Origin: Streptomyces humi
GTDB lineage: Bacteria; Actinomycetota; Actinomycetes; Streptomycetales; Streptomycetaceae
Reading direction: 5' to 3'
Length of the DNA: 64,000 nucleotides
Assembly: GCF_001005085.2 (NCBI RefSeq)
Contig: NZ_LBMU02000039.1
Coordinates: forward strand, 62,001-126,000
Shown here piece after piece: positions 35,544 through 43,756 of this stretch; the first letter of the stretch is position 1, and each line of letters begins with the position of its first letter. The translations under genes and the position numbers were made by a program. Under the pieces are notes generated by a model. It made no database searches. It had not been told where the DNA came from and was given only the letters and a program-made list of their open reading frames with translations.

Positions 35544-35711
35544 CCCGTCCGTCCGGACTCCTGAGGATCCCCCTTCCGAATTCCCCCCTCGGGTCCTCCT
35601 CCGACCTTCTCCGGACGGCGTTGTCCCCAGCCGCGCTTCCGGCCCCTCCGGAAGCCCTCCCGGCTCCGCGTGCGCCCCAGGGCGCCGGAGCCCCGAAGGA
35701 CTGACGCACGC

Positions 35712-36251
35712 ATGAACGAGAACATCCGCCGCTCCATCGTGACCACCACCGGCCCGACCGGCGAAGGAACCGTGTCCGACCCGCGCGACGCGGTGCGGAG
35801 CACGGCCGCGGCAGGCCGGCAGGTCCGTACGGCACCCGCCCGTTACGCAGTGACCCCCGTGACGGACCTGGCGGCCGTCCGGGCGGCCAGGTTCCGCGGC
35901 GCCCAGGCCATCCTGGGCGCACGGGCGGGCCGGGCCGCGCAGGCCACGGCCAAGGCCCAGGACGCCGCCAGGGCCCAGGCCCGGGCCCTGCAAAAGCGGG
36001 CGGCCGCCATGCTCTCGAACACCATCGCCACCGGCACCGCCCCGCACGCCGCCGACCACCTGTTCGGTACAGCCACCGCGACCACCGCGACCACCGCGAC
36101 CACGGCGACCGGCCCGAACGGTGTGACAGGTGTCGCGGGCACGACGGGCGCGGCGGGCATGACCAGCGGGGTCGGCGTGACCGGCGTGACCGGTGTGACC
36201 GGCGAGCCCGAGGGTGCGCACGGTCCGGGGCAGCCGGCCTGCTCCGTCTGA
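35712..36251 (+). CDS. Hypothetical Ala/Thr/Gly-rich protein
   Basis: 179 residues from the ATG at 35712 (GAAGGA further upstream than usual). Residues 50-110 form an Ala/Arg/Gln-rich amphipathic helix (AARFRGAQAILGARAGRAAQATAKAQDAARAQARAL), then a Thr/Ala run and GVTGV repeats. No signal peptide, no known domain. Coding is supported by codon bias and by two strong terminators just downstream. It could be a nucleoid- or surface-associated protein; nothing more can be said. Confidence 0.55.
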   Translation: MNENIRRSIVTTTGPTGEGTVSDPRDAVRSTAAAGRQVRTAPARYAVTPVTDLAAVRAARFRGAQAILGARAGRAAQATAKAQDAARAQARALQKRAAAMLSNTIATGTAPHAADHLFGTATATTATTATTATGPNGVTGVAGTTGAAGMTSGVGVTGVTGVTGEPEGAHGPGQPACSV

Positions 36252-36319
36252 TGACTCCGGGGGTGAGACGGCCGGCCGGCCGAACGCCGTCGGCGCGTGC
36301 GGCCGTGTCCCCGCGGTCC

Positions 36320-36357
36320 GGGCCTGCTGATCCCCATGGGGACGGGGATCAGCAGGC
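36320..36357 (+). terminator. First terminator before sucC
   Basis: Perfect 15-bp stem GGCCTGCTGATCCCC (36320-36334) with 36343-36357, eight-base loop. Confidence 0.85.
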
Positions 36358-36388
36358 CGGCTCCGAGGGCTGATCGCTCTCGGGGTCT

Positions 36389-36426
36389 GAGGCCTCACCG
36401 GGTCAACCCCGGCCCGGTGAGGCCTC
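36389..36426 (+). terminator. Second terminator before sucC
   Basis: Perfect 14-bp stem GAGGCCTCACCGGG (36389-36402) with 36413-36426. With the first, it insulates sucCD from upstream readthrough. The remaining 250 bases to sucC hold two TGTGAC copies (36484, 36507) and a possible TTTAGG-N17-GATAAC promoter. Confidence 0.75.
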
Positions 36427-36680
36427 GCACTTCGCCAGCAAGACGGCACGCCGTGCCAGGAAGTCGCTGGATACCCGGCATCATGTGACAGGTATCACCG
36501 CTCAGGTGTGACCCTCGATTTAGGGAGCCCCCGCGAGCGGCGATAACCTGCGAGACGGACATGCCGCGCGCTCGGACACCGTGTGCGCTTCCCCTGTGAC
36601 CCAAGCGGACGTCACGTTGCCCTTCGCGGCACGCCCACGCATCCAACGAACCGCGAGATCACTGATAGGGACGGAAGCGC

Positions 36681-37862
36681 GTGGACCTGTTCGAGTACCA
36701 GGCGAGGGACCTCTTCGCCAAGCACGATGTACCGGTGCTGGCCGGTGAAGTCATCGACACGCCTGAGGCGGCGCGCGAGATCACCGAGCGGCTGGGCGGC
36801 AAGTCCGTCGTCAAGGCGCAGGTGAAGGTCGGTGGTCGTGGCAAGGCCGGTGGCGTCAAGCTGGCCGCCTCCGCGGACGAGGCCGTCGCCCGTGCGACGG
36901 ACATCCTCGGCATGGACATCAAGGGCCACACGGTCCACAAGGTGATGATCGCCGAGACGGCCCCGGAGATCCTCGAGGAGTACTACGTCTCCTTCCTCCT
37001 CGACCGTGCCAACCGCACCTTCCTCTCCATCGCCTCCGTCGAGGGCGGCATGGAGATCGAGGAGGTGGCGGCCACCCGCCCCGAGGCCGTCGCCAAGACG
37101 CCGATCGACGCGATCGACGGTGTGGACCTGGCCAAGGCCAAGGAGATCGTCGCCGCGGCGAAGTTCCCGGCCGAGGTCGCCGACAAGGTCGCCGACGTCC
37201 TGGTCAGGCTGTGGGACACCTTCATCAAGGAGGACGCCCTCCTCGTCGAGGTGAACCCGCTCGCGAAGGTCGCCTCCGGTGACGTCATCGCCCTCGACGG
37301 CAAGGTGTCGCTGGACGACAACGCCGAGTTCCGCCACGCGGACTGGGAGGAGCTCCACGACAAGGCCGCGGCCAACCCGCTGGAGGCCGCCGCCAAGGAG
37401 AAGAACCTCAACTACGTCAAGCTCGACGGCGAGGTCGGCATCATCGGCAACGGCGCGGGTCTCGTCATGAGCACCCTGGACGTCGTCGCGTACGCCGGTG
37501 AGAACCACGGTGGCGTCAAGCCCGCCAACTTCCTCGACATCGGTGGCGGCGCCTCCGCCCAGGTCATGGCCAACGGCCTGGAGATCATCCTGGGCGACCC
37601 CGACGTCAAGTCGGTCTTCGTCAACGTCTTCGGCGGCATCACCGCCTGTGACGAGGTCGCCAACGGCATCGTGCAGGCCCTGAAGCTCCTGGAGGACCGC
37701 GGCGAGGACGTCTCCAAGCCGCTCGTCGTCCGCCTCGACGGCAACAACGCCGAGCTGGGCCGCAAGATCCTCACCGACGCGAACCACCCGCTGGTGCAGC
37801 GCGTCGACACCATGGACGGCGCGGCCGACAAGGCCGCCGAGCTGGCCCACGCCGCCAAGTAA
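36681..37862 (+). CDS. sucC: Succinyl-CoA synthetase beta subunit (ADP-forming)
   Basis: 393 residues, standard length. MDLFEYQARDLFAKHDVPVL opens the ATP-grasp domain; KAQVKVGGRGKAGGVK binds nucleotide; LVEVNPLAKV and GNGAGLVMSTLD belong to the C-terminal CoA-ligase domain contacting the alpha subunit. It makes ATP from succinyl-CoA in the citric acid cycle together with sucD 27 bases downstream. GTG start with GGACGGAAG upstream. Confidence 0.97.
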   Translation: MDLFEYQARDLFAKHDVPVLAGEVIDTPEAAREITERLGGKSVVKAQVKVGGRGKAGGVKLAASADEAVARATDILGMDIKGHTVHKVMIAETAPEILEEYYVSFLLDRANRTFLSIASVEGGMEIEEVAATRPEAVAKTPIDAIDGVDLAKAKEIVAAAKFPAEVADKVADVLVRLWDTFIKEDALLVEVNPLAKVASGDVIALDGKVSLDDNAEFRHADWEELHDKAAANPLEAAAKEKNLNYVKLDGEVGIIGNGAGLVMSTLDVVAYAGENHGGVKPANFLDIGGGASAQVMANGLEIILGDPDVKSVFVNVFGGITACDEVANGIVQALKLLEDRGEDVSKPLVVRLDGNNAELGRKILTDANHPLVQRVDTMDGAADKAAELAHAAK

Positions 37863-37889
37863 GCACTCAGGACGAGGACACAACACACC

Positions 37890-38774
37890 ATGGCTATCTG
37901 GCTCAACAAGGACAGCAAGGTCATCGTCCAGGGCATGACCGGCGCCACTGGCATGAAGCACACCAAGCTCATGCTGGGTGACGGCACCAACGTCGTGGGC
38001 GGCGTCAACCCGCGCAAGGCCGGTCAGAAGGTCGACTTCGACGGCACCGAGGTACCGGTCTTCGGTACCGTCAAGGAGGCCATCGAGGCCACCGGCGCCA
38101 ACGTCTCCGTCATCTTCGTGCCGGAGAAGTTCACCAAGGACGCGGTCGTCGAGGCCATCGACGCCGAGATCCCGCTGGCCGTCGTGATCACCGAGGGCAT
38201 CGCCGTGCACGACTCGGCGTCGTTCTGGGCGTACGCCGGCAAGAAGGGCAACAAGACCCGGATCATCGGCCCGAACTGCCCCGGCATCATCACCGTCGGC
38301 CAGTCCAACGTCGGCATCATCCCGGGCGACATCACCAAGCCGGGCCGTATCGGCCTGGTCTCGAAGTCCGGCACGCTGACGTACCAGATGATGTACGAGC
38401 TGCGTGACATCGGCTTCTCGACCGCCGTCGGCATCGGTGGCGACCCGATCATCGGCACCACGCACATCGACGCGCTCGCCGCGTTCGAGGCCGACCCCGA
38501 CACCGACCTGATCGTCATGATCGGTGAGATCGGTGGCGACGCCGAGGAGCGGGCCGCGGACTTCATCGCGAAGAACGTGACCAAGCCGGTCGTCGGTTAC
38601 GTCGCGGGCTTCACCGCCCCCGAGGGCAAGACCATGGGCCACGCCGGCGCCATCGTCTCCGGTTCGTCGGGCACCGCCCAGGCGAAGAAGGAGGCCCTGG
38701 AGGCCGCGGGCGTCAAGGTCGGCAAGACCCCGACCGAGACCGCGAAGCTGGCGCGCGAGATCCTCGCCGGCTGA
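37890..38774 (+). CDS. sucD: Succinyl-CoA synthetase alpha subunit
   Basis: 294 residues. QGMTGATGMKHTK is the CoA-binding Rossmann loop; the phosphohistidine is His251 in TMGHAGAIVSG, followed by SSGTAQAKKEAL. Cotranscribed with sucC and closed by a strong terminator. The phosphate moves from succinyl-phosphate to this His and then to ADP on the beta subunit. Confidence 0.97.
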   Translation: MAIWLNKDSKVIVQGMTGATGMKHTKLMLGDGTNVVGGVNPRKAGQKVDFDGTEVPVFGTVKEAIEATGANVSVIFVPEKFTKDAVVEAIDAEIPLAVVITEGIAVHDSASFWAYAGKKGNKTRIIGPNCPGIITVGQSNVGIIPGDITKPGRIGLVSKSGTLTYQMMYELRDIGFSTAVGIGGDPIIGTTHIDALAAFEADPDTDLIVMIGEIGGDAEERAADFIAKNVTKPVVGYVAGFTAPEGKTMGHAGAIVSGSSGTAQAKKEALEAAGVKVGKTPTETAKLAREILAG

Positions 38775-38801
38775 GCGTCGTTCTCGACGCCGGTCGACTG
38801 A

Positions 38802-38846
38802 ACGTCGGTAGGCCCCTCCCCGGGTGGGGGTGGGGCCTACCGACGT
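38802..38846 (+). terminator. sucCD terminator
   Basis: Perfect 15-bp stem ACGTCGGTAGGCCCC (38802-38816) with 38832-38846; C and G runs in the loop extend it. Followed by ATTG. Confidence 0.92.
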
Positions 38847-38990
38847 ATTGCTCGCCGGCGCTTGCCGGGTGCCTCCCCCAGCCTTCGGCCGGGGAGACCC
38901 CCAGCGCCCACCCGTGCGGCCCAAGCGGCACGACTGCCCCCGGCTGACAAGTGGCGACGCCCACGGCTGGATGAGGACGCGGCTGGACAG

Positions 38991-39030
38991 CGCCCCGTAA
39001 GGGGCGCGGGGAACTGCGCGGCCAGCCCCC
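38991..39030. repeat. Dispersed intergenic repeat, copy 2 (inverted), with hairpin
   Basis: Holds GCGGGGAACTGCGCGGCCAG, the reverse complement of the copies at 26019 and 47549, plus an adjacent CGCCCC/GGGGCG hairpin (38991-39006). Confidence 0.6.
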
Positions 39031-39043
39031 GCCCAGCCGCACC

Positions 39044-39094
39044 CGACCGCACTACCTCGCCGACCGCACTACCTCGCCGACCGCACTACCTCGC
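39044..39094 (-). repeat. Three exact 17-bp tandem repeats over the ECF-like gene stop codon
   Basis: CGACCGCACTACCTCGC at 39044, 39061 and 39078 (plus strand). The copy at 39078 contains the gene's last codons and TAG; the next two lie beyond it and repeat the same GCGAGGTAG. Confidence 0.95.
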
Positions 39095-39931
39095 CACCGG
39101 CACCAGCCTCTCCGGGCCGTTGTCGACGAGCCTCTGGAGCTTCAGCCGCAACGCCCGCTCGCCCGCCGACAACGGCCCCAGCCCCACCTCCGCCGGCACC
39201 CCGCTGATCGCCTGGGCCGGGCCGATCGGTGCCTCGTAGTGGGTCGGTGCCGTCCGCAACGTGAGGGTGGTCGCCGCGACGATCGTCGCCGTGAAGGCGA
39301 GCGCGGACCGGGTCCAGAAACGGGTCCGCTGTTCGGCGTACGTCCGCACGGTGGGCGGCTGGGCCGCCTGCAACCGCTCCGTCGAGGCCAGTTCGGCCAG
39401 CCGGCGGTGCAGTGCGGCCGGGTCGGCGAGTTCCGGCACCCGGTCGGCGACCAGCCGCCGCGCCCGGGTCAGCCGTCCGGCCGCCGCCGGTGTGCTCGCC
39501 TCCGTCTCCGCCGCCGTCTCCGGCAGGTCGAGCCCGACGCCGTCGTACAGCAGCAGCGTGCGGCGGTACGTCGGCGGCAGTTGCAGCAGCGCGTCCAGCA
39601 GAGCGCGGTCCGCCGCGTCGGCCGGCGGGGGTTCGGGGTGGCGGTGGCGCAGCCGGAAGCGGTGCCAGGGGGAGAGCGCGCACTCGTGTGCCACCGCCCG
39701 CACCCAGCCGGCCGGGTCCCGGTCGCGGGCCACCTGCGGCCAGTTCTGCCAGGCGAGTTGGAAGGCCCGCTCGACGGCCTCCCGCGCCAGCTCCCGGCGC
39801 CCGGTGAGCAGGAAGGTCTGCCGTACCAGGGCCGGGGCGCAGAACGCGTAGAGCGCGTCGAAGGCCTGAGTGGGCGTCAGGGCCGGGGACGGTGCCGCCT
39901 CGTCGGTGGGGGCAGAGGACTGCGTCGCCAT
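39086..39931 (-). CDS. ECF-like sigma factor with C-terminal membrane segment
   Basis: 281 residues. Residues 22-75 match sigma region 2 (FDALYAFCAPALVRQTFLLTG... ELAREAVERAFQLAWQNWP), 105-160 match region 4 (ALLDALLQLPPTYRRTLLLYDGVGLDLPETAAET, a helix-turn-helix). After a linker comes a hydrophobic span (about 212-230: ALAFTATIVAATTLTL) and a 50-residue tail probably outside the cell. A sigma-like protein tethered to the membrane suggests built-in signal control. GGAAGG precedes the ATG in a markedly A/T-rich upstream segment (39932-39979). Confidence 0.75.
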   Translation of the reverse strand: MATQSSAPTDEAAPSPALTPTQAFDALYAFCAPALVRQTFLLTGRRELAREAVERAFQLAWQNWPQVARDRDPAGWVRAVAHECALSPWHRFRLRHRHPEPPPADAADRALLDALLQLPPTYRRTLLLYDGVGLDLPETAAETEASTPAAAGRLTRARRLVADRVPELADPAALHRRLAELASTERLQAAQPPTVRTYAEQRTRFWTRSALAFTATIVAATTLTLRTAPTHYEAPIGPAQAISGVPAEVGLGPLSAGERALRLKLQRLVDNGPERLVPVAR

Positions 39932-40032
39932 GCTTATTTTCCTACCTTCCTACGAAAAAACACATAAACGTATATTGAGCGACACTTCGGTGGTTCGCCT
40001 GTTACGACGGAAAGGCGCGTGTCGTTGGGAGC

Positions 40033-41556
40033 ATGGCGAGCGTGATTCGGATGACCGCCCGCCGACCGTCGTTGTCGCTGTTGCTCAGCCCGGTGCGCGA
40101 CCGGGTGCGCGACCGTTCCCCCGGGTTCGCCGCGAGCCTGGCGGCCGGTGCGCTCGCGGCCGGGCTCGGGCTCGGCGCCTTCGCGGTCCTGGCGATCGCG
40201 CTGTGGGTCAGCTCGCCGTATCCCGACAGCGGTCCGGGCGGCGCGCTGCACGTCGCGGCGGCTCTGTGGCTGCTCGCCCACGGCGTGGAACTGGTCCGCA
40301 CCGACACCCTCTCCGGGGTGCCGGCGCCGGTCGGGATCACGCCGCTGCTGCTGGCGGTGGTGCCGGCGCTGCTGGTGTACCGGGGTGCGCGGGACGCCGT
40401 GGACGCGCCGGACACGATGGACGCGGCGGACGGTGACGGGGCGGACGCACCGCCGCCGGTCCACGCCCCCACCGCGTGGACCGGGGTCGTCGCCGGATAC
40501 CTGGGTGTCGGCGGCGGCGCCGCGCTGTACGCGTCCGGTGGTGAACTACGGCCCCAGTGGGGCTGGGTGACGGTGTGTCTGCCACTGCTCGTGGCGGCCG
40601 CGGCGGGCGGCGGGGTGTGGACGGCGTACGGCCGTCCGCGCGAGCCGCTGCTGGCCCTGGCGGGCCTGCTGCCGGGTCGGGTACGACGGCTGCTGCTCGG
40701 GCGGGACACCAGGGTGCGGTGGGGTACGGCCGCCCGCGCGTCCTTCGCCGGGACGGCGGTGTTCCTCGGCGGCGGCACCCTGCTGCTCGCGGTGTCGCTG
40801 GTGGGGCACGGAGACGTGGCGCGAGCGTCGTTCCTTCAGCTCACGGAGGGGTGGACGGGACGGTTCGCGGTCCTGCTGCTCTGCGTCTGTCTCGTCCCCA
40901 ACGCGGCGGTGTGGTCGGCGTCGTACGCCGTCGGCCCCGGCTTCGCGCTCGGCGCCGGGCATGTGGTGAATCCGCTGGCCTCGGATCCGGCGCCGCTCCT
41001 GCCGCCCTTTCCGCTGCTGGCGGCGGTACCGCAGGCCGGTCCGGGCACGCCGGCCGACTGGCCGGCCGGGGTGGTGCCGGTGGCGGCCGGGGTGACGGTG
41101 GCGTGGTTCGTCGTGGGCCGGGCGGTGCGGCGAGGGTGGTCGGCCGGGCGTACGGCGGGCGTGGTGACGCTGGCGGCGCTGCTGTGCGGCCTGCTCCAGG
41201 CGACGCTGGCCGAGCTGTCCGGCGGCCCGCTGGGCGTCGCCGCGCTCCGCCGCTTCGGCCCCCTGTGGTGGCAGACGGGCACGGCGACCTGGGCCTGGCT
41301 CCTCGCGGTGGGCGTCCCGGTGGCCCTGGCGCTCAGGGCGTGGCGCGTCCGCACCCCGAGACCGGAACCGGCCCAGCCGACTCCGGCGACATCACCCGCG
41401 TCCGCACCCGCGGCAGCGCCCTCGCCCGCGGCACCGGCGCTGATCCCCCCACCGGACGAGGAAGACGCCTACGACCTGCTCCCCACCGACGACGGCACAC
41501 CCCCCTTGCACCCCCTCCACCCACCCCCGGCGGCCCCACCCACCCCGACCGACTGA
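40033..41556 (+). CDS. DUF6350 family multi-pass membrane protein
   Basis: 507 residues with roughly ten hydrophobic spans between 30 and 435 and a Pro/Ala-rich cytoplasmic tail. The pattern SPGFAASLAAGALAAGLGLGAF, GITPLLLAVVPALLVYRGAR and GPGFALGAGHVVNPLASDPAPLLPPFPLLAAVP is the layout of the streptomycete membrane family annotated as DUF6350, found just upstream of purN. Function unknown. Divergent from the ECF-like gene. Confidence 0.82.
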   Translation: MASVIRMTARRPSLSLLLSPVRDRVRDRSPGFAASLAAGALAAGLGLGAFAVLAIALWVSSPYPDSGPGGALHVAAALWLLAHGVELVRTDTLSGVPAPVGITPLLLAVVPALLVYRGARDAVDAPDTMDAADGDGADAPPPVHAPTAWTGVVAGYLGVGGGAALYASGGELRPQWGWVTVCLPLLVAAAAGGGVWTAYGRPREPLLALAGLLPGRVRRLLLGRDTRVRWGTAARASFAGTAVFLGGGTLLLAVSLVGHGDVARASFLQLTEGWTGRFAVLLLCVCLVPNAAVWSASYAVGPGFALGAGHVVNPLASDPAPLLPPFPLLAAVPQAGPGTPADWPAGVVPVAAGVTVAWFVVGRAVRRGWSAGRTAGVVTLAALLCGLLQATLAELSGGPLGVAALRRFGPLWWQTGTATWAWLLAVGVPVALALRAWRVRTPRPEPAQPTPATSPASAPAAAPSPAAPALIPPPDEEDAYDLLPTDDGTPPLHPLHPPPAAPPTPTD

Positions 41557-41706
41557 GCACCGGCCGCGGGGCCGACGGGGGTGGGCGGCGTCGAGAGCGG
41601 ACCGGAACACCGGGCGCGCGAGCAAGCCACGGCCACCCGGTGCCGAGGTCGGCCGCCCGCGCAGCTCAGCAGTGAGAGGCGAAGAAGCCGCCCCCCGCGC
41701 CGGGGC

Positions 41707-42018
41707 CAGACGTCCGCACAGCCCCTCGGGAACAGCCAGATCGAAGAACTCGCCGTCCGGTCCGGGCGGTCGCGCAGCCCTCAGGGGCGGGCGGGCCGGA
41801 GAACCCGCCGCCTCGGTCGGGTCAGACGTCCGCACAGCCCCTCGGGAACAGCCAGATCGAAGAACTCGCCGTCCGGTCCGGGCGGCCGCGCAGCCCTCGG
41901 GGGCGGGCGGGCCGGAGAACCCGCCGCCTCGGTCGGGGCCAGACGTCCGCACAGCCCTTCGGGAACAGCCAGGGCGCACGGCCGCCGCCCGGAGAACTCG
42001 CTGCCTCGGGCGGGGTCA
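41707..42018 (-). repeat. Approximately 116-bp tandem repeat after the DUF4190 gene
   Basis: Copies begin at 41707, 41823 and 41940 (CAGACGTCCGCACAGCCC). The last is partial, running into the DUF4190 stop codon at 42016-42018; TGACC at the stop is mirrored in the repeat unit. A degraded copy may extend left to about 41650. Confidence 0.9.
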
Positions 42019-42777
42019 GCTGTTTGTGGTGGTCAGGAAGGGGCGGAGGTTCTTGGGGAGGAGGTGGTCGCAGGACTGTCTGGCCTCGTTGGTCAGGGCG
42101 TCCGCGGCGCAGGTGTAGTAGTCGCGGTAGACCATCTGGACGGTGAAGTTCGTGGCCACCAGGGCCAGCGCCAGGGAGGCCGTGACCAGCCCGCTGATCG
42201 CCGCCGTCGTCTGGGGCCGTCCGGTGGCGGCCTCCTCGCCCCCGGCCGGCTTCGCGCGCAGTGCGCTGACACCCCAGTAGACCGCCGGCGCCCCCAGCAG
42301 CAGCGCCACGTACGGCCAGCCGAAGAGCACGAAGAAGAAGGCCCACATGCCGCTCAGCAGGGCGTAGCGGGCGCGCCGCTGGACCGGGTCCGTGGGGTCC
42401 CAGCGCATGCCGGGACCACCGGGGCCACCGCCCTGGCCGCCCCCGTTGGGACCGCCGCCCTCGGGCCGGCGCTCACCGAAACCGCCGGACTGCCGCCCGG
42501 GCTGGCGGTCGCTCCACTGGCTGCCCCACGGCGACCCCTGGCCACCGTCGTGGTCGCCGTCACCCTCGCCGGCGGGGCGGCGCGGCCGCCACGGCGAGTC
42601 CGGAGTGCCCTCCGGCGGCGGGGCGAAGGGGTTGTCGTCCTGCTGGGGGCCCTTCGGCCGGTCCGAGGGCGCGTCCGGCGGCGAGGCCGGCCGCTCCCGC
42701 AACAGCACGGCGGAGCGCGCCCCGTCCTGTACCGACTGCGGGGGGAGCATACGGAGTCCCAGGCTGCGGTCCGGCAT
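42016..42777 (-). CDS. DUF4190-domain membrane protein
   Basis: 253 residues from the ATG at 42777 (the adjacent TTG at 42780 is equally placed behind GGGGAAG). Residues 1-130 are a Pro/Gly/Asp-rich cytoplasmic segment with GGGPNGGGQGGGPGG; then RRARYALLSGMWAFFFVLFGWPYVALLLGAPAVYWGVSALR and AISGLVTASLALALVATNF form two spans typical of DUF4190. The last 50 residues hold two Cys (DYYTCAADAL, QSCDHLL) and are probably outside. Upstream lie four 13-bp direct repeats. Confidence 0.82.
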   Translation of the reverse strand: MPDRSLGLRMLPPQSVQDGARSAVLLRERPASPPDAPSDRPKGPQQDDNPFAPPPEGTPDSPWRPRRPAGEGDGDHDGGQGSPWGSQWSDRQPGRQSGGFGERRPEGGGPNGGGQGGGPGGPGMRWDPTDPVQRRARYALLSGMWAFFFVLFGWPYVALLLGAPAVYWGVSALRAKPAGGEEAATGRPQTTAAISGLVTASLALALVATNFTVQMVYRDYYTCAADALTNEARQSCDHLLPKNLRPFLTTTNS

Positions 42778-42817
42778 CAACTGAGCGTCTTCCCCTAGAT
42801 CGACTACTGCTGGTGAG

Positions 42818-42869
42818 TACGGCTGATGATCACGGCTGATCGGTACGGCTGAGCAATACGGCGGATCGA
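42818..42869. repeat. Four 13-bp iteron-like direct repeats
   Basis: TACGGCTGATGAT, CACGGCTGATCGG, TACGGCTGAGCAA, TACGGCGGATCGA, exactly 13 bases apart, 41 bases upstream of the DUF4190 start and facing purN. Spacing suits cooperative binding of a regulator. Confidence 0.8.
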
Positions 42870-42987
42870 CACCCGGCCATCTAGTGAACGCGTCGCGCCC
42901 CGGACGCGTTCCCGCCGCGGTACCCCCCAGACGCTACCTTCCGGCCACGCCCCCGTCCCGTGGGGGCCGTCCGGTGTGCCGGTATCG

Positions 42988-43015
42988 TTGCTGACGGTCG
43001 GCCGCTTCGTAGACT
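42988..43015 (+). promoter_or_regulatory. Candidate purNH promoter
   Basis: TTGCTG (42988-42993), 16 bases, TAGACT (43010-43015), giving a leader of about 105 bases with imperfect GTAC-type inverted repeats. Confidence 0.45.
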
Positions 43016-43126
43016 TCCCCGTATCCCGGGGCGTGAAGCACTCGTACGAATGTACAAGCACCGCGAGTACAAGCTCGGCACGAGGCCGGCCGCCGTACCG
43101 ACGCTCCCCCGAGAAAGGGCCCCGCC

Positions 43127-43756
43127 GTGGCCGCCAAGCCCGTGGCCAAGCGCCTCGTCGTGCTGGTCTCCGGATCCGGCACCAACCTCCAGGCGCTGCT
43201 CGACGCGATCGCCGAGAGCGGTGCCGAGGCCTACGGCGCCGAGGTCGTCGCCGTGGGCGCCGACCGCGACGGCGTCGAGGGCCTCGCGCGCGCCGAGCGC
43301 GCCGGGATCCCGACCTTCGTGACCAGGGTGAAGGACTTCGGGACCCGGGAGGAGTGGGACCGGGCGCTGGCCGAGGCCGTCGCCGCCCACCGGCCCGACC
43401 TCGTCGTCTCCGCCGGGTTCATGAAGATCGTCGGCAAGGAGTTCCTGGCGCGGTTCGGGGGGCGGACCGTCAACACCCACCCCGCCCTGCTCCCCAGCTT
43501 CCCGGGGGCCCACGGCGTACGCGACGCGCTCGCGTACGGCGCCAAGGTCACCGGCTGCACCGTCCACTTCGTCGACGACGGCGTCGACACCGGACCGATC
43601 ATCGCTCAGGGCGTGGTGGAGGTCCGGGACGAGGACGACGAGAGCGCTCTGCACGAGCGCATCAAGGACGTCGAGCGAAGGCTGCTCGTCGAGGTCGTGG
43701 GGCGGATCGCCCGCAACGGCCATCGCATTGAGGGACGAAAGGTAGTTATCCAGTGA
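43127..43756 (+). CDS. purN: Phosphoribosylglycinamide formyltransferase (GART)
   Basis: 209 residues. It moves a formyl group from 10-formyl-THF to GAR in purine synthesis. VLVSGSGTNLQALLD binds the phosphate; the catalytic set Asn116, His118 (VNTHPALLPSFPG) and Asp154 is present. GTG start with AAAGGG upstream. It overlaps purH by four bases (GTGA), and folD, which supplies the folate cofactor, is 2.5 kb downstream. Confidence 0.97.
   Translation: MAAKPVAKRLVVLVSGSGTNLQALLDAIAESGAEAYGAEVVAVGADRDGVEGLARAERAGIPTFVTRVKDFGTREEWDRALAEAVAAHRPDLVVSAGFMKIVGKEFLARFGGRTVNTHPALLPSFPGAHGVRDALAYGAKVTGCTVHFVDDGVDTGPIIAQGVVEVRDEDDESALHERIKDVERRLLVEVVGRIARNGHRIEGRKVVIQ

Noticed and set aside
41392..41979. 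195-codon minus-strand frame in the 116-bp repeats
   Set aside because: The frame is created by the repeat itself (repeated Ala/Arg/Pro/Gly runs), overlaps the DUF6350 end and lacks a ribosome site.
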